From contig JAZNKS010000091.1 of NCBI GenBank assembly GCA_045578725.1, positions 1 through 51,255 on the forward strand: a stretch of DNA of 51,255 nucleotides, given 5' to 3'. This document shows positions 7,989-15,978 of the stretch, in pieces; position 1 is the stretch's first letter; each line of letters opens with the position of its first letter. The notes below the pieces were generated by a model, which saw only the letters and a list, made by a program, of their open reading frames with translations, made no database searches and was not told the DNA's origin. A program made the translations under genes and the position numbers. The DNA is from Flemingiibacterium sp045578725 (lineage in GTDB: Bacteria; Bacillota; Clostridia; Oscillospirales; CAG-272).

Positions 7989-9056
7989 ATGGCACAGTTC
8001 AGAAAAATCGGCGTACTCACCTCCGGCGGCGATGCTCCCGGTATGAATGCGGCTGTCCGCGCCGTTGTTCGTTCCGCCCTTGCCCGCGGCGTTGAAGTTG
8101 TCGGTATCTACAAGGGTTATACCGGCCTTATCAGCGGCGAGCTGAAGGTTCTCTCCTCCATGGATGTCGCCAACATCACCGGTTGGGGCGGCACGATGCT
8201 CTACTCCGACCGCTGCGACGAGTTCGCAACCGAGGCTGGTATGGCAAAAGCAATCGAAACCTGCAAGAAGAACGAGATTGACGGTATCATCGCCTGCGGC
8301 GGTGACGGCACCTTCCGCGGTGCTACCGACCTTTCCATGCACGGTATCCCCACCATCGGTATCCCCTGCACCATTGACAACGATATTACCTCCACCGACT
8401 ACTCCATCGGCTTTGATACCGCAATGAACACGGTTCTTCACGCTGCAGACTGCCTGCGCGACACCTGCGAGTCTCACGCACGCGGCGAGGTCATTGAGGT
8501 TATGGGCCGCGATGCCGGCTATATCGCACTGGAGTGCGGTATTTCCTGCGGTGCCAATGCAATCGCAGTAAAAGAGCTTCCCTTCGACGAGGATGCCTGC
8601 ATCGCACAGCTCATCGCGCTGCGCGAAAAGGGTCAGAGAAGCTTCCTCATTGTCCACTCCGAAGGTATGCCCAAGGGCTTCGGTGAAAATCTTACCGAGC
8701 GCATGAACAAAGAAGCCAACATCGATTCCCGCTTCATCCGTCTGGCGCACATGGTCCGCGGCGGCGCTCCCACCCTCCGCGACAGACTGACGGCAACCCG
8801 TATGGGCGACTTTGCCGTTGATCTCATCCTGCAGGGCAAGTCCGACCTCGTTATCTGCGAGCGTGACAGCAAGCTGGTTGCGACCGACATCGCATGGGCG
8901 CTGGTTGTTGACCGGATGTACAAGGGCAAGCTGAAGGACGGCGATCTTGAGAAGTTCTCGGCTGAACAGATCGAGGCCATGAAGGTTCGCTGTGCCCAGA
9001 AGAAGGCCGTTCTCGAGGATATGATGGACGTTGCCAATACTCTCGCAAAGAACTGA
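7989..9056 (+). CDS. pfkA: 6-phosphofructokinase
   Basis: 355 residues. It phosphorylates fructose 6-phosphate in the committed step of glycolysis. Motifs: TSGGDAPGMN at 11-20 (nucleotide loop), GGDGT at 104-108 and TIDND at 128-132 with catalytic D130. Gly at 107 (E. coli Gly104) marks the ATP-using rather than the pyrophosphate-using type. The residue matching E. coli Gly124 is Cys127, which is neither the usual Gly nor the Lys of pyrophosphate enzymes. The start ATG follows AAAGAAGGA closely. It is followed by a strong terminator, so mostly transcribed alone. Confidence 0.95.
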   Translation: MAQFRKIGVLTSGGDAPGMNAAVRAVVRSALARGVEVVGIYKGYTGLISGELKVLSSMDVANITGWGGTMLYSDRCDEFATEAGMAKAIETCKKNEIDGIIACGGDGTFRGATDLSMHGIPTIGIPCTIDNDITSTDYSIGFDTAMNTVLHAADCLRDTCESHARGEVIEVMGRDAGYIALECGISCGANAIAVKELPFDEDACIAQLIALREKGQRSFLIVHSEGMPKGFGENLTERMNKEANIDSRFIRLAHMVRGGAPTLRDRLTATRMGDFAVDLILQGKSDLVICERDSKLVATDIAWALVVDRMYKGKLKDGDLEKFSAEQIEAMKVRCAQKKAVLEDMMDVANTLAKN

Positions 9057-9068
9057 TTATTTTCCGCG

Positions 9069-9108
9069 GCAGCGTGAGCACGGTCCGACCGTTCTCACGC
9101 TGCTTTTT
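9069..9108 (+). terminator. Intrinsic terminator after pfkA
   Basis: Stem GCAGCGTGAG/CTCACGCTGC extended by ACGGT/ACCGT around one mismatch, followed by TTTTT at 9104-9108. Confidence 0.9.
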
Positions 9109-9143
9109 CAAACAGGCTGACGCCTGACGTAAGGAGCTTGGTT

Positions 9144-11006
9144 ATGAAATATCCGAAACTTGTACTGTTTGCCATCGATGGCGTGCAGGCCTCCTATGTA
9201 AACAGCGAGATTGCCGCCGGCCGTCTGCCCGGATTTGAGCGCCTCATGAAAAGGGGCGTATCCTTCGGCAATATGCTGTCCGTCTTTCCTTCCATCTCGC
9301 CCACCTGCTGGAATTCCGTCTTCACCGGCGCGCTCCCCTGCGTTCACGGAGCCACCAGCGATCTTCTCCATATCAAGGGAACCCATCCGCAGGAATTCCG
9401 CTCCGCTTATCACAGCGGCAATGTCCGCGGCGAGCGGTTCTGGGATATGGCCGCGGAGCTTGGCGACCGTACCCTCCTGATTACCGTTCTCGGATCCGGC
9501 CCCGCACGCTCCGAAAATGTCACCCATATCATGGGCAACATCACCACCTCCCCCGACAAGCCGACCTGTGACACGGATCTCAACGGCATTCCCCAGCAGT
9601 ATTTCAGCCTGCGGCTGGAAGGCGAACCCGCTTATCAGAGCGGCTATTCCGCCCATGCCGTCGATCCCCGCTATCCGAACAGATCAGCATCCATGAGCAC
9701 CTGGCAGACTGTTTGTGACGGTGCCGCCTGCCATAAAGCGGGCGATGCCTTTGTTTTCGATGCAAATGTCCGCCATCCGCGCTATATCGATCACATCGAG
9801 CCGTTCACCTGGACGGTGATTCCCGAAAAGGACGGCGTGCGCGTGGGCATCGATGAAGCCACGGCCAAAAGCGCCGCCGTCATCGCCCCACACAGCTGGT
9901 CGGATGTAATCAGCCGCGAGATCGTCACCGGAGACGGTACGGGCATCTTCCACTTCCGTGCCTATCTTGAATTCTTCGATCCCGAAAATAAGATTCTCAC
10001 CGTCTACATCACCGGTGTCAACAATCTGTTCCGCGAGATTCAGCCCGCCGACCGCATTCCCGAAATCATGGCCGTTCCGGAAACCCATTTTATCTGCTAC
10101 GATGATTTTCCGAAGAATCCCAAAAAGTTCTTTGAATCTTTTGAATTCTCTCTTGCATGGCGCCGGCAGATCATGCTGAATGCCGTGGAGCGCGGCGATT
10201 ATGAAATTATCTTCGATTACAACAATATCATCGATGACATCAATCACCACCGGCTGTGGAAGCGGCTGCACGGCGATGAAGCCGCAATCAGCGAATACCG
10301 CACAGCCTTTGCCATCATGGACCGGCAGATTTCCTGGCTGCTTGACCATATTGTCGGCGAGGATACGGTCTTCGCCGTTATCAGCGATCACGGCGGAGTC
10401 GGATGCGAGTGCAAATTTCCGGTCTTTGAGGCGCTTGAAAAAGCCGGTCTGACCGTCTATGACGAAACCGGCTCGGCCAGGGCCAACTGGCGCAACGATC
10501 ACGTCATCTGGGAAAAGACGAAAGCCTATGTGGTCGATACCTGCTATATCAATGTCAATCTCGCCGGCCGCGAGCCCTGCGGCATCGTGCCCCCCGAAGA
10601 ATATGACAAAACGGTCGCCGAGATCATCCGCGCCCTTCATCTGTATGCGGAAGCTCCCAACGGTGTCCGCGGTCTTGCCTTTGCCGTCCCCGGCGATCAG
10701 GCCCTCTTCTTCGGCCACTCGCCCGAGGACAGCGGTGATGTGATCTTCGGCATCTACGGCTCCTCCGTCGGCGGGCAGATCGGCGGTGTCCACGCGGTGC
10801 AGATTCCCGGTTCAAAGGATTCCCTCGGCGGTGATCTGCAGCCGATCTGCGTGATGTGCGGAAAGAAATTCAAGGAAAATGCCGTCCTCACCCGTCCGGC
10901 CGATCTGACCGATATCGCCCCCACTCTCTGCCATGCGGTCGGCTATCCCCAGCCAAAGGATGCCACCGGCAGCATTGTCTTTGCCGCCTACCGTGACGGA
11001 CGCTGA
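9144..11006 (+). CDS. Type I phosphodiesterase / nucleotide pyrophosphatase family protein
   Basis: 620 residues of the alkaline phosphatase superfamily. FAIDGV near the N-terminus gives a metal-binding Asp (D12), SPTCWNSVFTGALP holds the likely Thr nucleophile (T54), and VISDHGG holds further metal ligands. These enzymes cleave phosphodiester or pyrophosphate bonds; the substrate is not evident. No signal peptide is seen, so a cytoplasmic substrate is likely. AAGGAG at 9131-9136 sits 7 bases before the ATG at 9144; the TTG at 9138 is too close to it. No separate promoter was seen after the pfkA terminator, so expression may depend on read-through. Confidence 0.85.
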   Translation: MKYPKLVLFAIDGVQASYVNSEIAAGRLPGFERLMKRGVSFGNMLSVFPSISPTCWNSVFTGALPCVHGATSDLLHIKGTHPQEFRSAYHSGNVRGERFWDMAAELGDRTLLITVLGSGPARSENVTHIMGNITTSPDKPTCDTDLNGIPQQYFSLRLEGEPAYQSGYSAHAVDPRYPNRSASMSTWQTVCDGAACHKAGDAFVFDANVRHPRYIDHIEPFTWTVIPEKDGVRVGIDEATAKSAAVIAPHSWSDVISREIVTGDGTGIFHFRAYLEFFDPENKILTVYITGVNNLFREIQPADRIPEIMAVPETHFICYDDFPKNPKKFFESFEFSLAWRRQIMLNAVERGDYEIIFDYNNIIDDINHHRLWKRLHGDEAAISEYRTAFAIMDRQISWLLDHIVGEDTVFAVISDHGGVGCECKFPVFEALEKAGLTVYDETGSARANWRNDHVIWEKTKAYVVDTCYINVNLAGREPCGIVPPEEYDKTVAEIIRALHLYAEAPNGVRGLAFAVPGDQALFFGHSPEDSGDVIFGIYGSSVGGQIGGVHAVQIPGSKDSLGGDLQPICVMCGKKFKENAVLTRPADLTDIAPTLCHAVGYPQPKDATGSIVFAAYRDGR

Positions 11007-11014
11007 AGAAATCC

Positions 11015-11049
11015 GTTGACAAATCACTGCAACAAGTTGATTTGTCAAC
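11015..11049. repeat. 12-bp inverted repeat upstream of the DUF4965 promoter
   Basis: Arms GTTGACAAATCA (11015-11026) and its exact complement (11038-11049) with an 11-base loop. It may end the upstream transcript, though there is no U-tract, or bind a regulator. The 11-mer TTGACAAATCA also occurs at 38369-38379. Confidence 0.6.
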
Positions 11050-11059
11050 AGAGTTTGGC

Positions 11060-11088
11060 TTGACAATCCCTGCATTTTCCTGTATAAT
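11060..11088 (+). promoter_or_regulatory. Promoter of the DUF4965-esterase operon
   Basis: TTGACA (11060-11065), 17-base spacer, TATAAT (11083-11088). Both boxes match the consensus. Confidence 0.9.
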
Positions 11089-11126
11089 GTATATATCACA
11101 CTTGACAACCGAAAGGAATTCCGATT

Positions 11127-13034
11127 ATGATGCTTCGTGCTCCGGCCGTACCGCTGATTACCATTGATCCCTATTTCAGCGTCTGGTCCAATACCGATCG
11201 GCTCACCGATGCCGATACCGTCCATTGGACGGGCAAACCCAATACCATCCGCGCCTTTCTCGAGATTGACGGCAAGGAATACCGCTTCATGGGTGCCGGC
11301 GAGGGCGAAATTTTGACCCAGACCGCCATTGATATCACCGCTCTGACCACAGAATACACCTTTGAAGGCGCGGGAATCCGTCTTTCGGCCCGCTTCTTCT
11401 CTCCGCTCTTTCCCGATGATCTGGAGGTCATGACCCGCCCGGTCACCACACTCACGCTGAAGGCTGCCTCCACTGACGGCGAGCCGCATCTTCTCAAGGT
11501 AAAGCTCCGTGCATCCGAGGAGATGTGTCTGGATACGAAAGGACAGAATGAAATTATTGCCGCCACCCAGAAGATCGGCACGATGGGACTTGTCCGCATG
11601 GGCAGCATCGACCAGCCGATTCTTGAAAAGGACGGCGACGATCTCCGCATTGACTGGGGCTACTTCCTGATGGCCTGCGACAAAGCGGAAGTCGGCTCCA
11701 TACACGACGAAGCCTCCGGCATGACCTTCGGCACGCTGGAAAAGCGAATGCACATGGACGAGGAAGCCGTCATTGCCTTTGCATATGATGATTTCTACAG
11801 CATCAACTACTTCGGCGACAAGCTGAAATCCGTCTGGAACAAGGATGGCAAGACCATCGAAACCGCTATCCACGAAGCGCTGTCCTCGCAGGATGAGCTG
11901 CTTGCCCGCGCCAAGGAGCTGGATGACAAGCTCTTCTTTGATGCGGTCCGCGCCGGCGGCGAAAAGTATGCCGAGCTGCTTCAGCTGGCCTTCCGTCAGG
12001 TCATTGCCGCACACAAGGCGGTGCTCGACAAGGACGGCAAGCTGCTCTTCATCTCCAAGGAGTGCTTCTCCAACGGTTGTGCCGCTACGGTCGATGTCAG
12101 CTATCCCTCGATTCCGATGTTCCTTCTTTACAATCCCGAGCTGGTTCTCGGCATGATGCGCCCAATCATCAAATATGCGCGCAGCGAGGAATGGACCTTC
12201 GACTTCGCGCCCCACGATGTCGGCCGCTATCCCAAGCTGAACGGACAGGTTTACCATCAAAATAAACTTGAATATCAGATGCCGGTTGAGGAATGCGGCA
12301 ATATGCTGATTATGGCCGCTGCTTATACGGTAGCCTCCGGCGACATCACCTTTGCCGCCGAGAATCTGGATCTGCTGGAAAAGTGGACCGCTTATCTGAC
12401 CGAATATGGTACCGATCCCGACAATCAGCTCTGCACGGATGACTTTGCCGGTCATCTGGCGCACAACTGCAATCTGTCCCTGAAAGCAATTTCCGGCATT
12501 GCCGGCATGAGCATCATCTGCGACAAGATCGGCCAGAGTGAGAGCGCGGCCGAATATATGAGAAAAGCCCGCGAGATGGGCATCAAGTGGCTCCTCCGCG
12601 CTTCCAACGGCGACGGCAGCTACCGGCTGGCCTTCGACCGCAAGGGCACGTACAGCATGAAGTACAACATCGTATGGGATAAGCTGTTCGGTACCAAGCT
12701 CATGCCGCATGAAATCTTCGACGGTGAAACCTGGGCTAACCGCCGTCACTTCAATGCCTACGGTATGCCGCTGGACAACCGCAGGACCTACACCAAGTCC
12801 GACTGGCTGGTCTGGACGGCTACCCTCTGCGATTCCAAGGCCGATTTTGAAAGCTACATTGAGCCGCTGTGGAATGCCTACAACGTTTCCCCCTCCCGTG
12901 TGCCGATGACCGACTGGTACGATACCGTCACCGCCGAAAAGAGCGGCAAACGCGGCTTCCAGAACCGCACCGTTCAGGGCGGCCTCTTCATCAAGCTGCT
13001 GGAATACACCGGGAAAATGAAAGTAAACAAGTAA
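11127..13034 (+). CDS. DUF4965/DUF5127 family protein (glutaminase A-like)
   Basis: 635 residues. The N-terminus RAPAVPLITIDPYFSVWS and the later segments on conserved Asp, Trp and Glu residues are typical of the DUF4964/DUF5127/DUF4965 family. That family includes fungal glutaminase GtaA but is mostly uncharacterised in bacteria. Its fold (beta-sandwich plus alpha/alpha toroid) resembles glycoside hydrolases. Given the neighbours, a glycosidase role is at least as likely as glutaminase, which is inference. No signal peptide. AAGGA lies 9 bases before the first of two ATGs, so the start could be 11130. It is the first gene of an operon with the CE7 esterase, 22 bases downstream. Confidence 0.8.
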   Translation: MMLRAPAVPLITIDPYFSVWSNTDRLTDADTVHWTGKPNTIRAFLEIDGKEYRFMGAGEGEILTQTAIDITALTTEYTFEGAGIRLSARFFSPLFPDDLEVMTRPVTTLTLKAASTDGEPHLLKVKLRASEEMCLDTKGQNEIIAATQKIGTMGLVRMGSIDQPILEKDGDDLRIDWGYFLMACDKAEVGSIHDEASGMTFGTLEKRMHMDEEAVIAFAYDDFYSINYFGDKLKSVWNKDGKTIETAIHEALSSQDELLARAKELDDKLFFDAVRAGGEKYAELLQLAFRQVIAAHKAVLDKDGKLLFISKECFSNGCAATVDVSYPSIPMFLLYNPELVLGMMRPIIKYARSEEWTFDFAPHDVGRYPKLNGQVYHQNKLEYQMPVEECGNMLIMAAAYTVASGDITFAAENLDLLEKWTAYLTEYGTDPDNQLCTDDFAGHLAHNCNLSLKAISGIAGMSIICDKIGQSESAAEYMRKAREMGIKWLLRASNGDGSYRLAFDRKGTYSMKYNIVWDKLFGTKLMPHEIFDGETWANRRHFNAYGMPLDNRRTYTKSDWLVWTATLCDSKADFESYIEPLWNAYNVSPSRVPMTDWYDTVTAEKSGKRGFQNRTVQGGLFIKLLEYTGKMKVNK

Positions 13035-13056
13035 GTTTAATAAGGAGTTCTTAACC

Positions 13057-14022
13057 ATGCCGCTTCTTGACATGCCCCTCGAAAAACTGAAGGAATACAC
13101 CGGGCGTAATCCCCGCCCTGCCGATTTTGATTCGTTCTGGGATTCTTCCCTCGCCGAGTTGGACACGATCGATCCGAAGGCCGAGTTCAAACCCTATGCG
13201 TTCGCCGCCCGGGACTATGAGATGGCGGAACTGACCTTCAAATCCACCAAAGGCGCAACGATTTACGCCAAAACTGCCAAGCCGAAGAATGTCTCGCAAA
13301 AAATGCCTGCTGTCCTGCTCTTCCACGGTCTTTCCGGTTCTTCCCCCGATTGGAGCGGATTGTTGACCTATGCTTCCGCCGGGTACTTTGTTGCAGCTCT
13401 CGACACGCGCGGCCAGGGCGGCTATTCCGAGGATGTCGGCGGCGTTCCCGGAACCACCTATGCGGCTCCGTTCATGCGCGGCTTCGACGGCAAACCCGAA
13501 GATCTTCTTGCAAGAGATCAGTTCCTCGATACCGCCCAGCTGGCCAGAGTTGTTGCTTCGCTCGATTTTGTCGATGAAACCCGTATGGTCGCCACCGGCG
13601 GTTCCCAGGGCGGTGCACTGTCTTTCGCCTGTGCAGCACTCTTCCCCTCGCTCAAGCTCTGCGCACCCGTTTATCCGTATCTCTGCGACTACAAGCGCGT
13701 ATGGGAGATGGATCTTGTCCGGGATAGCGCATATAACGGAATCTGGTATTATCTGCGCAGCTTTGATCCCACCCATGAGCATATCGATGAATTCTTCGAA
13801 AAGCTCGGTTACATCGATCTGCAGCATCTTGCTCCCCGGATCCGTGCAAAGGTTCTCATGTCCACCGGCCTCATGGACAACATCTGCCCGCCTTCGACCC
13901 AGTTTGCGGCCTTCAACAAAATCACAGCAGAAAAAGACGTGGTCATTTACCCCGATTTCGGTCACGAAAATCTGAAGGGCAACAGTGACATCATCTACAA
14001 CTTTATCGTCAGCAATCTGTAA
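13057..14022 (+). CDS. Acetyl esterase, CE7 family (acetylxylan esterase / cephalosporin C deacetylase)
   Basis: 321 residues, the typical size of CE7 enzymes. It is an alpha/beta hydrolase that removes acetyl groups from short acetylated xylo- or other oligosaccharides in the cytoplasm. The family motifs are clear: RGQGG at 118-122 (oxyanion region), GGSQGG with S183 as nucleophile, D274 in GLMDNICPPST and H303 in FGHE as the rest of the triad. AAGGAG precedes the ATG. It is the second gene of an operon with the DUF4965 protein and ends before a hairpin. Confidence 0.92.
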   Translation: MPLLDMPLEKLKEYTGRNPRPADFDSFWDSSLAELDTIDPKAEFKPYAFAARDYEMAELTFKSTKGATIYAKTAKPKNVSQKMPAVLLFHGLSGSSPDWSGLLTYASAGYFVAALDTRGQGGYSEDVGGVPGTTYAAPFMRGFDGKPEDLLARDQFLDTAQLARVVASLDFVDETRMVATGGSQGGALSFACAALFPSLKLCAPVYPYLCDYKRVWEMDLVRDSAYNGIWYYLRSFDPTHEHIDEFFEKLGYIDLQHLAPRIRAKVLMSTGLMDNICPPSTQFAAFNKITAEKDVVIYPDFGHENLKGNSDIIYNFIVSNL

Positions 14023-14042
14023 GCCAATTTGTTCGTTACGCA

Positions 14043-14097
14043 GCGCAGAGAGAGGAATCCTTCTTTTGAATCGTTCCGCTCTCTGCGCAGCTTTCTT
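14043..14097 (+). terminator. Hairpin terminator after the CE7 gene
   Basis: 10-bp stem GCGCAGAGAG/CTCTCTGCGC (14043-14052 with 14079-14088) followed by AGCTTTCTTT. A second A/T-rich hairpin, TTTTTGAAAA/TTTTCAAAAA, lies at about 14129-14160. Confidence 0.7.
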
Positions 14098-14163
14098 TAT
14101 CCGTCTTCGTTCCTTGCTTCGCCGTCGTTTTTTGAAAAGAAAGAAAATTTTTTCAAAAAGCTC

Positions 14164-14192
14164 TTGCAAAACGGATAGCTTTACGCTATAAT
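14164..14192 (+). promoter_or_regulatory. Promoter of the sugar isomerase gene
   Basis: TTGCAA (14164-14169), 17-base spacer, TATAAT (14187-14192). Confidence 0.8.
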
Positions 14193-14236
14193 GAATATAG
14201 CATCCGCTAAATTCTCATCCAAAAGGAGATACAATT

Positions 14237-14959
14237 ATGGAATACGGTATTCAGATGTACAGCCTCCGCGACATCACCAAGGACGATCTCGCCGGCGCAC
14301 TGAAGAAGGTAGCCGAAATCGGCTACACGATGGTTGAATTTGCCGGCTTCTTCGGCCACAGCGCTGAAGATGTCAAGGCTATGCTCAACGAGTACGGTCT
14401 GAAGGTCTGCTCGACCCACAGCGGTCTGGGCGATCTCGATGCTGACTTTGCCGCTACTGTCAAATATCACAAAACGCTCGGCAATACGAATTACATCGTT
14501 CCCGGCGCTCCGTGGGACACTAAGGAAGGCCTCGACTCCACCATTGAAAAGCTGAACAAGTATCAGCCCATGCTGGCCGCAGAGGGCATTACCCTGGCGT
14601 ACCACAACCATCACGGCGAGTTCCTCCCCAACAAGGACGGACAGATCGCTCACGCAGAGATGGAAGCCCGTACTTCGATTAACTTCCAGATCGATACCTA
14701 CTGGGCATTCTGCGGCGGCCGCGATCCGGTTGAAACCATCACCCGCCTGAAGGACAGAGTCAAGGTCATCCACCTGAAGGACGGCACCAGAGACCGCAAG
14801 GGTCTGGCGCTGGGCGAGGGTGAAGCTCCTGTCGCCGCTGTACGCGCCAAGGCCATTGAGCTCGGTATGCGCATGGTTGTCGAGTCCGAGGGCTGCGATC
14901 CCACCGGTGTTGAAGAAGTTACCCGCTGCTTCAAGTACCTGATGACGCTCGAAAAGTAA
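14237..14959 (+). CDS. Sugar phosphate isomerase/epimerase (xylose isomerase-like TIM barrel)
   Basis: 240 residues matching the AP endonuclease 2/xylose isomerase-like barrel family. Likely metal ligands sit in AYHNHHGEF, QIDTYW, HLKDG and VVESEG. Members interconvert keto and aldo sugars or inositol derivatives; the substrate cannot be read from the sequence. The length is slightly shorter than the usual 260-290. AGGAG lies 8-9 bases before the ATG. It is transcribed alone between its own promoter and a terminator. Confidence 0.85.
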   Translation: MEYGIQMYSLRDITKDDLAGALKKVAEIGYTMVEFAGFFGHSAEDVKAMLNEYGLKVCSTHSGLGDLDADFAATVKYHKTLGNTNYIVPGAPWDTKEGLDSTIEKLNKYQPMLAAEGITLAYHNHHGEFLPNKDGQIAHAEMEARTSINFQIDTYWAFCGGRDPVETITRLKDRVKVIHLKDGTRDRKGLALGEGEAPVAAVRAKAIELGMRMVVESEGCDPTGVEEVTRCFKYLMTLEK

Positions 14960-14970
14960 GTGAATATTAA

Positions 14971-15008
14971 AGTGAGGGTGTGCACCGGATGTGCATCACC
15001 CTCGCTTT
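14971..15008 (+). terminator. Terminator between convergent genes
   Basis: GAGGGTG TGCAC and their complements form a stem, followed by CGCTTTTC. The hairpin also sits just after the stop of the minus-strand gene at 15009 and may serve both. Confidence 0.75.
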
Positions 15009-15851
15009 TCATTTGTGCCGGATTTCGCAGTTGTCCTGCACCCATTGCAGGCCCATCTTCACATCGCCGCGCGATTCAAAGTGAACCGTCAGCGAGGAAC
15101 CGGCCTCTTTGACAAGGCCCTCTCCCCACAGCTTGTGGATAACGGTGTCGCCGGCTTCAATCGCCGGCCGCGGCTCTGCCTCTTCTTTGACCGGTTCTGT
15201 CGGACGGCCGGGCGCGACGGCCGCAAGGAACCGATCAAAATCGGGGATTTCATTAAGCAGCCCCTGCCGTGCCATCGACACATAGACAGCGGCCGCCTTG
15301 GCCTGACAGTTGATGCTCCGCTCCGGATTGAATTCGATATCCGTGAAGGCATCGTATTCCAGAAGCTGCTCCGCCAGCGCCTCATTTTCAAGCAGGGCAT
15401 TCAGATACAGCCAGTTGTAAAAGGCTGTTTCGGGCCGGATCGGATAAGTGCGGCCCTCAAAGGTAAAGGCGGTCAGCCGTCCGGCCGTTTTCAGCCGCTC
15501 ATCCCGCTTCGCATCCCGCGGTGAAACATCCAGCAGGTCAGGATACGGCCCGCCTGCGGCAAAAACCTTGCCGGCCTGAAAGGCATTCTCTACCGGTACG
15601 CTCCGATCGAGCGACGGGACAAATTTCTGCAGATGGAAAGCGCTCAGCTGTACACCGAGCGTGTCGCGGGACTTGGACGAAATCTCCAGCACGCGGGCCG
15701 CGGGACGGAGAGCCCGGAATTTCCGGTGGATTTCATCGATGTTCCGCTGCTTCTGCGCGGTTGAAAATCCGGGGTGAAATTCAAATTCCACCGGTGCGGT
15801 CATCAGAAACGGAGCCTTCTCCGAAATCATGTAAACGGATCTTTTTGCCAT
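15009..15851 (-). CDS. NADAR-family protein of the DarT1-associated type, with C-terminal SH3/Tudor-like domain
   Basis: 280 residues. The N-terminus (KRSVYM, VEFEFHPGFSTAQKQRNIDEIH, LEISSKS) and the core AFQAGKVFAAGGPYPDL, FYNWLYLNAL and YDAFTDIEFNPERSINCQAKAAAVYV match the DarT1-associated NADAR antitoxin family. NADAR enzymes are known to remove ADP-ribose from guanine bases. The last 50 residues (GDTVIHKLWGEGLV to the end) resemble the small SH3/Tudor-like tail of UvrD/PcrA helicases. No DarT toxin is encoded beside it in this window. It has its own promoter. The family assignment rests on recalled motif similarity. Confidence 0.75.
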   Translation of the reverse strand: MAKRSVYMISEKAPFLMTAPVEFEFHPGFSTAQKQRNIDEIHRKFRALRPAARVLEISSKSRDTLGVQLSAFHLQKFVPSLDRSVPVENAFQAGKVFAAGGPYPDLLDVSPRDAKRDERLKTAGRLTAFTFEGRTYPIRPETAFYNWLYLNALLENEALAEQLLEYDAFTDIEFNPERSINCQAKAAAVYVSMARQGLLNEIPDFDRFLAAVAPGRPTEPVKEEAEPRPAIEAGDTVIHKLWGEGLVKEAGSSLTVHFESRGDVKMGLQWVQDNCEIRHK

Positions 15852-15909
15852 AGATCTTTCACTTCCTTAATAAAAATTCATCCTCCGCCAAAAGTGACGA
15901 AGGATGAAT

Positions 15910-15939
15910 ATTATATCACATTCCGGATCGGTTTGTCAA
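15910..15939 (-). promoter_or_regulatory. Promoter of the NADAR gene with upstream TTTCGCGAAA palindrome
   Basis: Minus strand TTGACA (15934-15939), 18-base spacer ending in TGTGA, TATAAT (15910-15915). The palindrome TTTCGCGAAA lies at 15946-15955, 6 bases upstream of the -35. Confidence 0.8.
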
Positions 15940-15978
15940 GCTTTTTTTCGCGAAAGTTCGACTAAAACCGATTTTTAT

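Noticed and set aside
10812..13190. A 792-codon open frame on the minus strand opposite the DUF4965 gene
   Set aside because: It mirrors the plus-strand gene, whose product has recognisable family motifs, and has no ribosome site or homologous motif. Long antisense frames are common in GC-rich codon-biased DNA.
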